From CAZNVB01 sp964651495 (GTDB lineage Bacteria > Acidobacteriota > Aminicenantia > Aminicenantales > UBA8522), in the NCBI GenBank assembly GCA_964651495.1, contig CAZYWP010000003.1, positions 12,794 to 76,793 on the forward strand: a DNA stretch of 64,000 nucleotides, written 5' to 3'. Numbering within the stretch: the stretch's first letter is position 1; every line of letters begins with the position of its first letter. The position numbers were made by a program, and so were the translations under genes. This document shows positions 54,198 through 63,149 of the stretch, in pieces. The notes beneath the pieces are model-generated. The model did no database searches. It was not told where the DNA came from and saw only the letters and a list, made by a program, of their open reading frames with translations.

Positions 54198-56570
54198 ATG
54201 GCAAAACCAAAGTTGCGAAAGTCGATCCGCCTTATGGTGCTCGGCGCCGTCGGGGCGGCCCTGATCATTCCGGGAGTGGTCCTGGAAGCGGCCGCCCCTC
54301 CCTCTGTCATCCCGCGGGCCCAGTACCTGGATTATGCGCGTGCCGCGGCCGACTGGGTGTGGAGCCATTACGATGAACTGATCGCTAAATGGAGGCAGGG
54401 CTTCGACCCGGAAAACGTCTTCGGTTACCGGCCGCCGGGGGGGCTGCTCGAGATGGCCGCCATCTCCGCATATCTTTACGAGAAGGAAAAGAAGCCCGAA
54501 TACGCCTCCCGGACCAAGAAGGTCCTCCTCACCTACGGCGATTTCCGGTCCGCCTACCCGGACTGGGCCGTCGCCAAGCGGGCCGACTATGCCGACGGCG
54601 TGCCCGCCCTGCCGGATTTTTTCACCATCATGCGCTATATCCGCGCCTTCGACATCCTCCGCCGGCTCGGCGCGCTCAGCCCGTCCGAGATTCAGAAGAT
54701 CGAAACGGAGATCGCCAATAGCACCGAATATATCCTGCGGAGCCAGGAATGGGGAACGATGAACCGGTCCATGCTGCGGGCCGAATCCCTGGCCTGGGCG
54801 CTGCGCGCCCTGCCCGATCACCCGAGAGCTAAAATCTGGGATATGCAGCGCCGGGCGCTCGGGGATGACAACTGGGGCAACTGGCAGATCGAGGATGCCA
54901 CCATCTATAACGGTGTCTGGCTCTATTCGCTCCTCGGCTATGCCGACGCGCTGAATAAATATGCGCAGATCTTCCAGACTCCTGAGATGTACTATTATGC
55001 TCATTACTACCTCCACCTCATGAGCCCGGCGGGAATGATCCCCGACTTCGGCGACGCCCACTGGCAGGCCAACTGGTATTATTACCTGGTCTTTTTCGAA
55101 GCGGCCGCCTCCGCCTATAAAGACCCCCACCTCAAGTGGGCGGCGGCCACCATCGGCCGCCGTTTCATCGACTTCAAGAGCGCGCCCAGCGTCGGCCTCG
55201 CCTACATGCTTCTCGACTGCTACCGCTGGGCAAACGATGCGGTCAAGCCGGCTCCACCGGCCTCGCTCAGCGAAGAAGTCATGGAGGACGTGCAGGGGAA
55301 AAAGGTCGTCTTCCGTAGCGGCTGGGAGCCGCAGGACACCTATCTGCTCCTGAATTATCGGGATGAGGGAGACGGCGGGCTGAATTTCCGCGATTATCTC
55401 AGAGACTCCATCCCCGTGGAAGAGGAAAAGATGACCCACGGGCATGCCGACGAGAACAGCATCTCGCTGCTCATGTCCGGCGGCTCTGTACTCCTGCATG
55501 ACGCCGGCTACCGGGACTACATGCCCAGCGGTCCGTTCGGAGCCTATCGGCAGGACTATTTTCACAACCGCCTCTGCGTCCGTCCGGAAAAAATCTTCAT
55601 GGGGCAGAAGAAAGGCGAGTATCGTTACAGCGTCCGGGAGGCGGTGGAAAGCCAGTCTTTACTCGATTTCCTCCGCAATGCCGGATCCTACCGGCGCGTG
55701 CGGACCCAGAAAGTGGATTTCCTAGCGCTCGAGGATTTCGATTACAGCCGCACCCGGCTGGTTGACGACAGCTGGGGCTACGAGTGGGACCGGGTCATTG
55801 CCTTGGTCAAGAATCCCGAGATGTTTGTCGTCTTTGATATCTTCAAGGCCAGGAAAGAGGAATGGTTCACCGTGGCCAACCTCTGGCACACCCGCCAGAT
55901 ATTGGCCCGCGGCGACCACTGGTACAGGACGGTCTACGACAAGATTCAGACGAGCGTCCTGCCGACCGACAAAAATTTGCTCATCATCTTTCCCTCCACC
56001 CATTACCGACTGGAGGGCGTGGAGCCGATCAAACGTCATTACCAGGATGAATTTCTCATCCACCAGACCGCGGCCCAGCATTTCGAACTGGGCGAGACGA
56101 CGGGTTTCATCACCGTTCTCATCCCTCATAATAAGGATGCGGCCTATCTGGATTGGACCGGCCGGATCCGGATGCTGCCCAGCGAGCCGGAGAGAGCGGG
56201 GCTGGCCGTCGAGATCAAGGCGGATGACAGGACAATTGTTGTGGCCGCCAAGAACGACCTGCGGATGGACATGGCCCGGGACTGGCGCCGGCCGAGATAT
56301 CTGTACGAGGCCGGCAAAATCCACTTTGGGGATTTTGCCACCGATGGCGACTTTCTTTTCGCCTCGGCAGCCCAGGATGTGAACCCGGCGGACCCAACAA
56401 AGCTCCATTACACAATTGTCAACCTGACCAAAGCCCTCTTCCGCGGCCAGCCGCTTTTTGAGGCCAAGACGGCGGTCTTCGGCCTGGCCTTCGACGCCAG
56501 CCCGGACGGTCCCGGCCTGGGAAAGGTCCGCTATTGGAGGGATGAAGTCGAGGTCAAAAAAATCCCCTGA
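54198..56570 (+). CDS. Heparinase II/III-like protein (polysaccharide-lyase fold), exported
   Basis: This 790-residue exported protein has a signal (SIRLMVLGAVGAALIIPGVV). The first 370 residues form an alpha/alpha-toroid-like region. The second part is a heparinase II/III-like beta domain, recognised by THGHADENSISLLMSGG, LLHDAGYRDYM and FHNRLCVRPEK, which parallel the family HGHAD...DxGY...HN motifs. Family members cleave uronic-acid-containing polysaccharides. The role next to amino-acid genes is unclear. It is the last gene of the operon, 70 bases after the DUF6305 gene, with GGAGAAGGAGAG before the ATG. Confidence 0.75.
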   Translation: MAKPKLRKSIRLMVLGAVGAALIIPGVVLEAAAPPSVIPRAQYLDYARAAADWVWSHYDELIAKWRQGFDPENVFGYRPPGGLLEMAAISAYLYEKEKKPEYASRTKKVLLTYGDFRSAYPDWAVAKRADYADGVPALPDFFTIMRYIRAFDILRRLGALSPSEIQKIETEIANSTEYILRSQEWGTMNRSMLRAESLAWALRALPDHPRAKIWDMQRRALGDDNWGNWQIEDATIYNGVWLYSLLGYADALNKYAQIFQTPEMYYYAHYYLHLMSPAGMIPDFGDAHWQANWYYYLVFFEAAASAYKDPHLKWAAATIGRRFIDFKSAPSVGLAYMLLDCYRWANDAVKPAPPASLSEEVMEDVQGKKVVFRSGWEPQDTYLLLNYRDEGDGGLNFRDYLRDSIPVEEEKMTHGHADENSISLLMSGGSVLLHDAGYRDYMPSGPFGAYRQDYFHNRLCVRPEKIFMGQKKGEYRYSVREAVESQSLLDFLRNAGSYRRVRTQKVDFLALEDFDYSRTRLVDDSWGYEWDRVIALVKNPEMFVVFDIFKARKEEWFTVANLWHTRQILARGDHWYRTVYDKIQTSVLPTDKNLLIIFPSTHYRLEGVEPIKRHYQDEFLIHQTAAQHFELGETTGFITVLIPHNKDAAYLDWTGRIRMLPSEPERAGLAVEIKADDRTIVVAAKNDLRMDMARDWRRPRYLYEAGKIHFGDFATDGDFLFASAAQDVNPADPTKLHYTIVNLTKALFRGQPLFEAKTAVFGLAFDASPDGPGLGKVRYWRDEVEVKKIP

Positions 56571-56632
56571 CCGAAGGAGCGGAGTCGTGAGGCGATTTCC
56601 GCTGTTCCCCGGTTCTTGGGGCTGACCCGGAA

Positions 56633-57160
56633 TCAGCCGCCTGTCTGAAGCTTCTCCATGGCGCTTTTCCTGAGCCTGGCCGCGCGGGAAATGAGCTCCT
56701 GTAACCTGTCCAGCACAATGCGGATTTTAATATTGGCCAGCTTTCTCATGCCCGTCTGCTGAGCCTCGAAATTCTCGGCCAGCAGCCGTTCGATATCTTC
56801 CCGGCCCATCCACTGCGCGAGTTGTTCGTCTTTCAGGAGTTCATCCTTCATGCCGTCGAACTCCCGGCTTTCCGCCAGGACTTTTTGCTGAGCCAGGAAT
56901 TCCGTCCTCCACTTCTCGAAATCGGCCGTTGAATACAGGGGCAGCGGTCCGAGGAGACGTTTGGACTCCTTGACGGCCTCGGCGAAAAAGTTTTCGGCGT
57001 CGCGTAAATAATTCCGGGCCCGGTAATAGACCGGGGCAGCGCCGGAGGTCGGCTCCCTGAGGAACTCCTCGAATGTCTGGATGGCCAGCTTCAGGCTGTC
57101 GAAACAGCCCGAAGCTTTCACATATAACAGATTTTCGGTTTTCTTAGTGGAAACGCTCAT
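56633..57160 (-). CDS. Helical protein of unknown function
   Basis: This 175-residue cytoplasmic protein is almost entirely alpha-helical by composition (KLAIQTFEEFLREP, YLRDAENFFAEAVKESKRLL, DRLQELISRAARLRKSAMEKL). It has no signal, membrane segment or recognised motif. I chose the ATG at 57158-57160, six bases after GAGG; the frame is open to 57190 but the earlier ATGs lack a site. It stands alone on its strand, divergent from the Nif3-like gene. Confidence 0.6.
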   Translation of the reverse strand: MSVSTKKTENLLYVKASGCFDSLKLAIQTFEEFLREPTSGAAPVYYRARNYLRDAENFFAEAVKESKRLLGPLPLYSTADFEKWRTEFLAQQKVLAESREFDGMKDELLKDEQLAQWMGREDIERLLAENFEAQQTGMRKLANIKIRIVLDRLQELISRAARLRKSAMEKLQTGG

Positions 57161-57384
57161 GTCCCGCCTCATTTTAGTCGCATAATTCAACGACTTATAG
57201 CACAGGAATGTCCGGGGGTCAACTTAAAAGGGAGAAATTCCAAATCAGCTTCTTACCGCGGGTCCTGCGATCCTTATTGAACAGAAAAGACGGATGTGAT
57301 AATCAATGGGGGGATATCGGATGTGCCCGGAGGCGGCCTCACTTGGCGGGGCCGTCACCAGGTTGTCAGAAAGGAGAGCTCCGG

Positions 57385-58347
57385 ATGAAACTCAAGGATC
57401 TTTACAGACGGGTGATCGAGATCGGGATCGATAACGACCTGCGCGGGAAGGCGGAAATCGAAAAGCTCCTGGCCGAGGAGAAGGCGAAATTCGACAAGCT
57501 CGACGAGCAGGAGCGTGAATTTTTCGACCCGGACCGCCTTTTCAACCCCTTCTCCGATACGCGCCTCCTCTACGGCGACCCTGAGACGGAGGTCAGGAAG
57601 ATCATCGTGGGGATCGATATGGATGTCAGTGAGATCCTTCTCACCCACCTTCTCAACACCACGCTCGGCCGCCGCATCGACCTGATCATCTCCCATCACC
57701 CGGCCGGATATGCTCTCTCTCGCCTTTTCGATGTCATGAAGCTCCAAGCCGACCTCCTCGGCGAGCTCGGGATCTCGGTCAGCGTAGCGGAAAAGCTGAT
57801 GGAAAAGCGGATCGGCGAGGTCGAGCGGCGGCTCATGCCGATTAATGCGAACCGCTCCGTGGACGTCGCCCGGCTCCTGGGTTTGCCGTTAGTCTGCATC
57901 CATACAGCGGCGGACAACTGCGTCACCAATTACTTGACCAGACTCTTCGAGCGGGAGAAGCCGGCCCGGCTCCGCGATGTGCTCAAGATGCTGAAGGACA
58001 TTCCGGAGTACAGGAAGGCGGCCTTGCTCCAGACCCCGCCCAAAATCGTCAGCGGTTCGGACGACAGCCGCTGCGGCAAGATCTTTGTCGACATGACCGG
58101 AGGCACGGAGGGAGCCAAGGAGGTCTTCGACCGGTTCGCGGCTAGCGGGATCAGCACGCTGGTCGGAATGCATATCAGCGAGGAGCATCTGGAGAACGCC
58201 AAGAAGGCCAACCTGAACGTGGTCATCGCCGGCCACATCGCCAGCGACACTCTGGGCCTCAACCTTTTGCTGGACAGCCTGGAAAAGCCGGAAAAACAGG
58301 AATACATCTGCGTTTCAGGGTTCGAGAGGATCCGCCGCGACACCTGA
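57385..58347 (+). CDS. Nif3-like (GTP cyclohydrolase I type 2 homologue) metal-binding protein
   Basis: This 320-residue protein resembles the Nif3/YbgI family, which binds two metal ions. The His pair of the family is in LIISHHPAGY (about residue 103), and a distal segment IAGHIASDTLGLNLL fits the C-terminal GHxxSE-type motif. The middle part is longer than in YbgI. The start is the ATG at 57385, eight bases after AAGGAG; the open frame extends 59 codons upstream with no gene-like sequence. The GlgC gene follows after 10 bases, so the two are probably co-transcribed. The enzymatic role of Nif3 proteins is not settled. Confidence 0.82.
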   Translation: MKLKDLYRRVIEIGIDNDLRGKAEIEKLLAEEKAKFDKLDEQEREFFDPDRLFNPFSDTRLLYGDPETEVRKIIVGIDMDVSEILLTHLLNTTLGRRIDLIISHHPAGYALSRLFDVMKLQADLLGELGISVSVAEKLMEKRIGEVERRLMPINANRSVDVARLLGLPLVCIHTAADNCVTNYLTRLFEREKPARLRDVLKMLKDIPEYRKAALLQTPPKIVSGSDDSRCGKIFVDMTGGTEGAKEVFDRFAASGISTLVGMHISEEHLENAKKANLNVVIAGHIASDTLGLNLLLDSLEKPEKQEYICVSGFERIRRDT

Positions 58348-58357
58348 AAGGGGCAGA

Positions 58358-59638
58358 ATGATGATCAATGTCGTGACCATCATCATGGCCGGAGGTCAGG
58401 GCGCGCGGCTCTATCCCCTGACCAAGATCCGGAGCAAGCCGGCCGTCCCCATCGCCGGCCGCTTCCGCCTGGTGGATATTTCCATCAGCAACTGCATCCA
58501 TTCCGGGCTGCGCAAGATCTTCATCCTGACCCAGTTCAGCTCGGAATCGCTCCACCGCCACATTTTTCTGACCTACCGCTTTGACGATTTTTGCCGCGGG
58601 TTCCTGACCATCCTCTCCGCCCAGCAGACGCTGGAAAACCGCAACTGGTATCAGGGCACCGCCGACGCCGTCCGGCAAAATCTCTTCTTCCTCCGAGACA
58701 AGGGGGAACTGGTCCTCATCCTTTCCGGCGACCACCTCTACAGGATGGACTACGGCCGGTTCATCGAATTCCATCAACGCAAGCGGGCCGAGATCAGCAT
58801 CGCCCTGACCCCAGTCAGGCGGCAGGAGGCGGGCGAATTCGGCGTCATGAAGCTCAGCCGCAGCGGCCGGATCGTCGAGTTTTTCGAGAAGCCGGCCAAG
58901 CGGGCGGACAACGAACGGATGAAGATCTCCGCCGAGGTCTTCCGGGACCTGGGGCTCCGGGCCGCCGGCCAGACCCACCTGGCCTCGATGGGGGTTTATC
59001 TCTTCAACTGGGATGTCCTCAAGAGCCTGCTCGCTCAGACCGATTCCAAGGATTTCGGACGGGAGGTCATCCCCGCGGCCATCCGGAAGCACAAAGTCTA
59101 CGGTTTTCCCTTCGCCGGTTACTGGCGCGACATCGGGACGATCCGCAGCTTCTACGAGGCCAACCTCGACCTGACCCAGCCTCTCCCCGAGTTCAATTTT
59201 TACGATGAAAAAAGGCCGATCTTCACCCACGCCCGCTATCTCCCGGGTTCGAAAATCCTTTCTTCCGAAGTTGACCGCTCCATTCTCTGCGAAGGCAGCA
59301 TCATCGAACGGTCCAGGATCAGCCGATCCATCATCGGCATCCGCTCCCGGGTGGGTGAAAACTCCGTCATCGAGGGAACCGTGGTCATGGGCGCCGACTA
59401 CTTCGAGCCGCGGGAAGAGATCGAAGAGAACGCCCGCCGTGGGTATCCCCCCATCGGGATCGGCAAGAACTGCCTCATCCGCAAGGCCATCATCGACAAG
59501 AACGCGCGGGTCGGCAACGGGGTCAAGCTGATCAACGTCAAAGGAGTGGACTTCGAAGAAACGGACGACTACGTCATCCGGGACGGCATCATCGTCGTGC
59601 CCAAGCACGCCGTCATTCCGGACGGGACTATCGTTTAG
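58358..59638 (+). CDS. glgC: Glucose-1-phosphate adenylyltransferase
   Basis: This 426-residue enzyme makes ADP-glucose from glucose-1-phosphate and ATP, the first committed step of bacterial glycogen synthesis. The nucleotide-binding motif is MAGGQGARLYPLT, followed by SKPAVPIAGRFRLVDI. The catalytic region is QGTADAVRQN and LSGDHLYRMDYG, and the sugar-phosphate segment is EFFEKPAK. The C-terminal left-handed beta-helix contains hexapeptide repeats (SVIEGTVVMGAD, IGKNCLIRKAIIDKNARVG). Length and motifs are standard for the family. No other glycogen gene is in the window. Confidence 0.95.
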   Translation: MMINVVTIIMAGGQGARLYPLTKIRSKPAVPIAGRFRLVDISISNCIHSGLRKIFILTQFSSESLHRHIFLTYRFDDFCRGFLTILSAQQTLENRNWYQGTADAVRQNLFFLRDKGELVLILSGDHLYRMDYGRFIEFHQRKRAEISIALTPVRRQEAGEFGVMKLSRSGRIVEFFEKPAKRADNERMKISAEVFRDLGLRAAGQTHLASMGVYLFNWDVLKSLLAQTDSKDFGREVIPAAIRKHKVYGFPFAGYWRDIGTIRSFYEANLDLTQPLPEFNFYDEKRPIFTHARYLPGSKILSSEVDRSILCEGSIIERSRISRSIIGIRSRVGENSVIEGTVVMGADYFEPREEIEENARRGYPPIGIGKNCLIRKAIIDKNARVGNGVKLINVKGVDFEETDDYVIRDGIIVVPKHAVIPDGTIV

Positions 59639-59673
59639 CGGATCGACCGGGACGCCGGCGGGCAGACCGGCGC

Positions 59674-60873
59674 TCAGCGGGCCGGCCTCGGCTCCGCCGG
59701 CCTTAGCTCAGAAGTCAGTATCTCCAGGGCGTTCTGTCCGAGGTCAAAAAGAAACCGGTGGGCCCGGTTGCCGTTGGTCAGGACGGCAAACCCGATTTTC
59801 CGGTCGAGGTTTCCGACGAGGAAGGCCGTGTATCCGAGGACACTTCCGCTGTGGGCAAAGAGCTTTTCCCCGGCCAGCTCGGAAATCCACCAGGTCAGCC
59901 CGTAACCCGTCGTCTCGTTCAGCCAGCCTTCGGTCAAGGGACCGGCGAACTGGTCGTGCTGACGGGTCATGACTTTCTGGAAAGTTTCTTCAGCGATCAG
60001 CCGGCGACCCTTGAATACGCCGTGATTGAGGTTGGCGATCAGCCAGTTGGCCTGGTTGAGCACCGTCCCGTAGACAATGCCGGCCGGCCAGACGTTGGCT
60101 TTAGTCCATCCGACGGCGGTGTAATTCTTAGTTTTCGTATCGAAATAATATGGAATGGCCAATCTCTCGACCATGTCGGGCCTCGGCTCGAAGGCGGTGT
60201 CGGTCATCTCCAGGGGGTCTAAGATATTCTCCTGGATATACTGTCTGTAAGGGACCCCGGAGAGCTTTTCAACCAGGTAGGCGACAAGAGTGTATGCTGT
60301 GTTGGAATAGATCACCCCGCTCAGGGGCGGCTCTTTGAGCTGAAGGGACCGTTCGAGGTAAGAGCGCAGGGGAAGCGGGGCGTTGTAACTCCAGACCGGG
60401 CAGGGGCCGAAGTCGGCGGGCAGCCCGGAGGTATGGGTTAAAAGATGACGAAAGGTGACCGGGTTTCCCGGCGGCTCGCCCCGGATCTTGAACTCGCTGA
60501 GATAACCGTTGACCGGATCGTCCAGGTTGAATTTGCCCTGCTCCATGAGCTGGAGGAGGGCGAAGGTGGACATCGTTTTGAAAGTCGACCCGATCAAATA
60601 AACGGTGTTGGGAAAAGCCGGAGTCTGGCCCCAGACATTGGAATATCCGTAGGCGCCCTGCCAGACGATTTCTTCGCCCCGGACGAGGGCCGCGGCCGCG
60701 GATGGGATCTGGGCGTTGAGCATCGTTTTCAGGATTTCCGGCTCGATCTTCCTGGCCAGGGCATTCCTATCCAGGTCCTGGGCGGCCAAAGCCAGCGCCC
60801 CGAGCCCAACAAGCAAAAGCCCGGTCCACAAGGAGAACGAACCGGACTGCCGAAGGATTCTGGAAGTCTTCAT
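59674..60873 (-). CDS. Beta-lactamase-family serine hydrolase, exported
   Basis: This 399-residue serine hydrolase has a signal peptide (SLWTGLLLVGLGALALAA). The SxxK motif is in IGSTFKTMSTFALLQ, the Tyr-containing motif in IYSNTAYTL, and the third motif is HSGSVLGY in place of KTG. These fit the class-C-beta-lactamase/esterase/D-alanyl-carboxypeptidase group (Pfam Beta-lactamase). The substrate cannot be told; a role in peptidoglycan turnover or ester hydrolysis is likely. It forms a convergent pair with glgC, 35 bases apart. Confidence 0.9.
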   Translation of the reverse strand: MKTSRILRQSGSFSLWTGLLLVGLGALALAAQDLDRNALARKIEPEILKTMLNAQIPSAAAALVRGEEIVWQGAYGYSNVWGQTPAFPNTVYLIGSTFKTMSTFALLQLMEQGKFNLDDPVNGYLSEFKIRGEPPGNPVTFRHLLTHTSGLPADFGPCPVWSYNAPLPLRSYLERSLQLKEPPLSGVIYSNTAYTLVAYLVEKLSGVPYRQYIQENILDPLEMTDTAFEPRPDMVERLAIPYYFDTKTKNYTAVGWTKANVWPAGIVYGTVLNQANWLIANLNHGVFKGRRLIAEETFQKVMTRQHDQFAGPLTEGWLNETTGYGLTWWISELAGEKLFAHSGSVLGYTAFLVGNLDRKIGFAVLTNGNRAHRFLFDLGQNALEILTSELRPAEPRPAR

Positions 60874-61005
60874 GAGCGTCTCTTCTCTGTCCGTGTTTCT
60901 ATTTCATTACACCATCTCGGTGGCCGTTGTCCATAAATTCTGCGTTATCAGGCCGGGTTCTGTTTCGTTTCGCTATTCCCGGCCGCCGGAGGATGCGGGC
61001 GGAAT

Positions 61006-61031
61006 GATCAAAGTTTAGTCTCGCTTTGATC
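61006..61031 (+). terminator. Possible rho-independent terminator-like hairpin
   Basis: GATCAAAG (61006-61013) pairs perfectly with CTTTGATC (61024-61031) across a 10-base loop and is followed by TTTCTTTT. It looks like an intrinsic terminator for plus-strand transcription, but the nearest plus-strand gene upstream is glgC, over 1.3 kb away and separated by an opposing gene. The stem is AT-rich. Assignment is weak. Confidence 0.35.
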
Positions 61032-61084
61032 TTTCTTTTACCTTATGATAGCCTTCAGCCTGAGATATAAGTATGGGAGGACCA

Positions 61085-61420
61085 ATGAAAAAATTGATCT
61101 GGATCGTCATACTGGCCGCAGTAGGCTACCTCGCTTACACCCAATTCTTCCCCCGTCTGAGTGAAGAAGAAAAGCAGGTGCAGGAGCTGGAAAAAACATT
61201 TGACGGCGCGACCAAGGCCTTCGTCGGAGCATCCAGCCAGCTGGGAGAGCCTGGAATGGCCGCCATCGCCGACCCCGAGGCGGCGATCGACAAGATCAAA
61301 GAGGTGGAGCGGAGACTGGCTGGACTCAAGCAGAGCCTGACGGAAGAGGCTGCCCAGGCCAAGGCCGAAGCGCTTCAGGGCAAAATTCAAAATTTTTACG
61401 AAAAAAACGAGATTAAGTGA
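61085..61420 (+). CDS. Small anchored or exported helical protein
   Basis: This 111-residue protein starts MKKLIWIVILAAVGYLAYTQF, an N-terminal membrane helix or uncleaved signal. The rest is charged and helical (LSEEEKQVQELEKTFDGATK, IDKIKEVERRLAGLKQSL), probably a coiled coil. I chose the ATG at 61085, three bases after GGGAGGA. No family is recognised. It is the last chromosomal gene before the integrated element; its stop lies only 4 bases before the tRNA fragment. Confidence 0.68.
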   Translation: MKKLIWIVILAAVGYLAYTQFFPRLSEEEKQVQELEKTFDGATKAFVGASSQLGEPGMAAIADPEAAIDKIKEVERRLAGLKQSLTEEAAQAKAEALQGKIQNFYEKNEIK

Positions 61421-61423
61421 AGC

Positions 61424-61473
61424 TGGTACGCCCGAGAGGATTCGAACCTCCGACCTACTGATTCGTAGTCAGT
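61424..61473 (-). pseudogene. Truncated 3' part of tRNA-Arg(ACG): attachment site of the integrated element
   Basis: On the minus strand these 50 bases form the anticodon arm (ACTGA-CTACGAA-TCAGT; anticodon ACG), the variable loop, the T arm (GGAGG-TTCGAAT-CCTCT), the acceptor 3' strand CGGGCGT, discriminator A and CCA. No matching ACGCCCG acceptor half or D arm is found on the 5' side, where the sequence runs directly into the integrase gene. It is a displaced 3' end left by site-specific integration. Confidence 0.88.
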
Positions 61474-61486
61474 CCCGTCTCAACCC

Positions 61487-62668
61487 CTAATTGTTGATCT
61501 GTCTATAACTTACAGGCTTTGGAATTCGGACGATTGTCATGTTTTGTCGTGTTGGGGCGCCCGATTTCGCCGTCGGCAGGTAAATCCGGCTCAACTTCTC
61601 CACCGCTTCCCGCTTCGTTTTCGTGGAGCTATGGCAGTATCGGAGCGTGGTCTTCAAGTCGCTGTGGCCGAGGATTTCTGAGACCGTCACGACATCGACG
61701 CCGGCCGCGATCATCCGGCTCGCCGCTGTATGTCTCAAGTCGTGGGTTCGCACCGGCCGCTTGATCTTGGCGGCTTTGACCGCCGCCCGAAAGCTCTTCC
61801 GAATCTCTTTGATGTTGAAGACAAGCCCCGTCCCGGTCGTCGAACGCAGTTCCCGGAAGAGCCTGGATAGTTCGGCGCTCAATGGGATTTCCCGGTCCTT
61901 GTGATTCTTCGCCAACTTTCCCGGAATGAAGATTCGCCCTTGATCGAGATCGACAATCGAGTTTCGGTTCCCGTCATCCGCGTCCCATTCTTCATATGCC
62001 CACTTCAGTTTCAGCGCTTCCGTCTTCCGCATTCCGGTTGACAGCAGCACTTCGAGAATCGGTTTGAGATGCGCTGCCGCCGCCAGGATGAGCCGCTTGG
62101 CCTCATTGTCTGTGAGCGGCCTGATCTTGCCTTCCGGCTCGGGGAACTTGTTCTGACAATCTGCCGGATTCCTGCTGAGCTTTCCCCATTCAACGGCTTT
62201 GCCTAATGCGAGCTTGAGGAAAGAAAGCTCCCTGTTTGCGGAGATCTTCTTCTCCGCTGCCCGCTGCGTCATGTAGTCGGAGATCGCCTCCGGCGTGATG
62301 TCGGTGAGCTTCTTCTCCTTGAAGATGTCGGATTTCAGAAGACTATTAAGACAAGTCCTATGGCTCGCCTGTGTCTTCGCCCGCTTGTGGATGGAGTGGG
62401 TGCTGATGAATTTCTCGGCGAAGTCCTTGAACAACGCATCGCCGCCGTTCAGCTCCGGCCGGTCAATCCCCAACTTCTTCGCCGCCTTCCGGGCCCGGAG
62501 CAGATCAAGATGGGCACAGGCTTCCTCTTTTGTCGCGAAGTCCTGGCGGATTCGTTTAATTCCGCCCTCCGGCTTCGTGAACGTGATGTCGATCATCCAG
62601 CGGCCGTCCGCCCTCTTGACGAGATTCTTGATCTGCCTCAACTTGTATCTTCGTTCTTGCTTCGCCAT
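61487..62668 (-). CDS. int: Tyrosine recombinase (phage-type integrase)
   Basis: This 393-residue site-specific recombinase has an N-terminal Arm-binding-like segment (KNLVKRADGRWMIDITFTKP), a core-binding domain with SAM-like helices (about 80-190) and a C-terminal catalytic domain. Catalytic residues are Arg in STGMRKTEALKL (about 212), His-Arg-His in THDLRHTAASRM (about 309), His in LGHSDLKTTL, and the nucleophile Tyr in RYCHSS (about 343). I chose the ATG at 62666-62668, which lies four bases after GGAGG. The stop codon is 13 bases from the tRNA-Arg fragment, the usual place of an integrase next to its att site. Confidence 0.95.
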   Translation of the reverse strand: MAKQERRYKLRQIKNLVKRADGRWMIDITFTKPEGGIKRIRQDFATKEEACAHLDLLRARKAAKKLGIDRPELNGGDALFKDFAEKFISTHSIHKRAKTQASHRTCLNSLLKSDIFKEKKLTDITPEAISDYMTQRAAEKKISANRELSFLKLALGKAVEWGKLSRNPADCQNKFPEPEGKIRPLTDNEAKRLILAAAAHLKPILEVLLSTGMRKTEALKLKWAYEEWDADDGNRNSIVDLDQGRIFIPGKLAKNHKDREIPLSAELSRLFRELRSTTGTGLVFNIKEIRKSFRAAVKAAKIKRPVRTHDLRHTAASRMIAAGVDVVTVSEILGHSDLKTTLRYCHSSTKTKREAVEKLSRIYLPTAKSGAPTRQNMTIVRIPKPVSYRQINN

Positions 62669-62703
62669 CATGCCTCCTTTTGTTATCATGTTTGCACTAA
62701 TTT

Positions 62704-62910
62704 TCACTTTTTGCCTTTTTTCCTCAGCGATAAATAAGACACAAAAATAAATCCCAAGATGTACTTCAGCACAATGAAAGAAACACCACCGATAAGCAAA
62801 TCGCGCCCCCTGGCACTATTGCCAAATAAAAAAGCAATAATTCCCAATCCAATGCCGGCAATGCCGAGATAATGAAAAATTGCCTGTAAAATTACAATGA
62901 AAGAATACAT
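62704..62910 (-). CDS. Small two-helix membrane protein
   Basis: This 68-residue protein has two hydrophobic helices (LQAIFHYLGIAGIGLGIIAFLF and LLIGGVSFIVLKYILGFIFV) joined by a short GNSARGRD loop and ends in KKGKK. The Gly-rich pattern resembles small pilin-like TrbC/VirB2 subunits or phage membrane proteins, but the match is weak. It lies directly upstream of the integrase gene on the same strand. Confidence 0.55.
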   Translation of the reverse strand: MYSFIVILQAIFHYLGIAGIGLGIIAFLFGNSARGRDLLIGGVSFIVLKYILGFIFVSYLSLRKKGKK

Positions 62911-62925
62911 TTTTGATTTCCCCCT

Positions 62926-63114
62926 TCAAAGGTTCTTCCTGATTCGCCGAATGCCGCGCCGGATTGCCAGACGACTTCCAAAAATCGGCATTGATTCCCC
63001 ATCAATCCAGCGCCTCACCTGACGCCCCGTGCACCCGATGAAACGCGCTGCCGTCTCCGGGGAGATTTGTTTTTCCCTGAGAAGACCCTGAAGCTCCCTG
63101 ATTAAATCGATCAT
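62926..63114 (-). CDS. Small helix-turn-helix protein
   Basis: This 62-residue protein reads MIDLIRELQGLLREKQISPE..., with a helix-turn-helix of the SPETAARFIGCTGRQVRRWIDG type and a basic tail (RRGIRRIRKNL). It resembles a phage repressor/Cro or excisionase-like regulator. The ATG lies six bases from a consensus -10 box, so the transcript is probably leaderless; no Shine-Dalgarno site is present. A palindrome overlapping the -35 box suggests autoregulation. Confidence 0.68.
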   Translation of the reverse strand: MIDLIRELQGLLREKQISPETAARFIGCTGRQVRRWIDGESMPIFGSRLAIRRGIRRIRKNL

Positions 63115-63120
63115 ACCTAT

Positions 63121-63149
63121 AATATAGTAAAATGTCTATGACTTGTCAA
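63121..63149 (-). promoter_or_regulatory. Consensus promoter of the HTH gene
   Basis: On the minus strand TTGACA (63149-63144) and TATATT (63126-63121) are separated by 17 bases. The ATG is at 63114, six bases past the -10 box, so transcription starts at or next to the start codon. Confidence 0.75.

Noticed and set aside
59680..59703. GGCCGGC inverted repeat near the convergent glgC/hydrolase ends as a bidirectional terminator
   Set aside because: It lies inside the hydrolase coding sequence and has no T-run on either side.
61424..61473. A complete functional tRNA-Arg
   Set aside because: The 5' acceptor strand and D arm are missing; only the anticodon arm to CCA is present.
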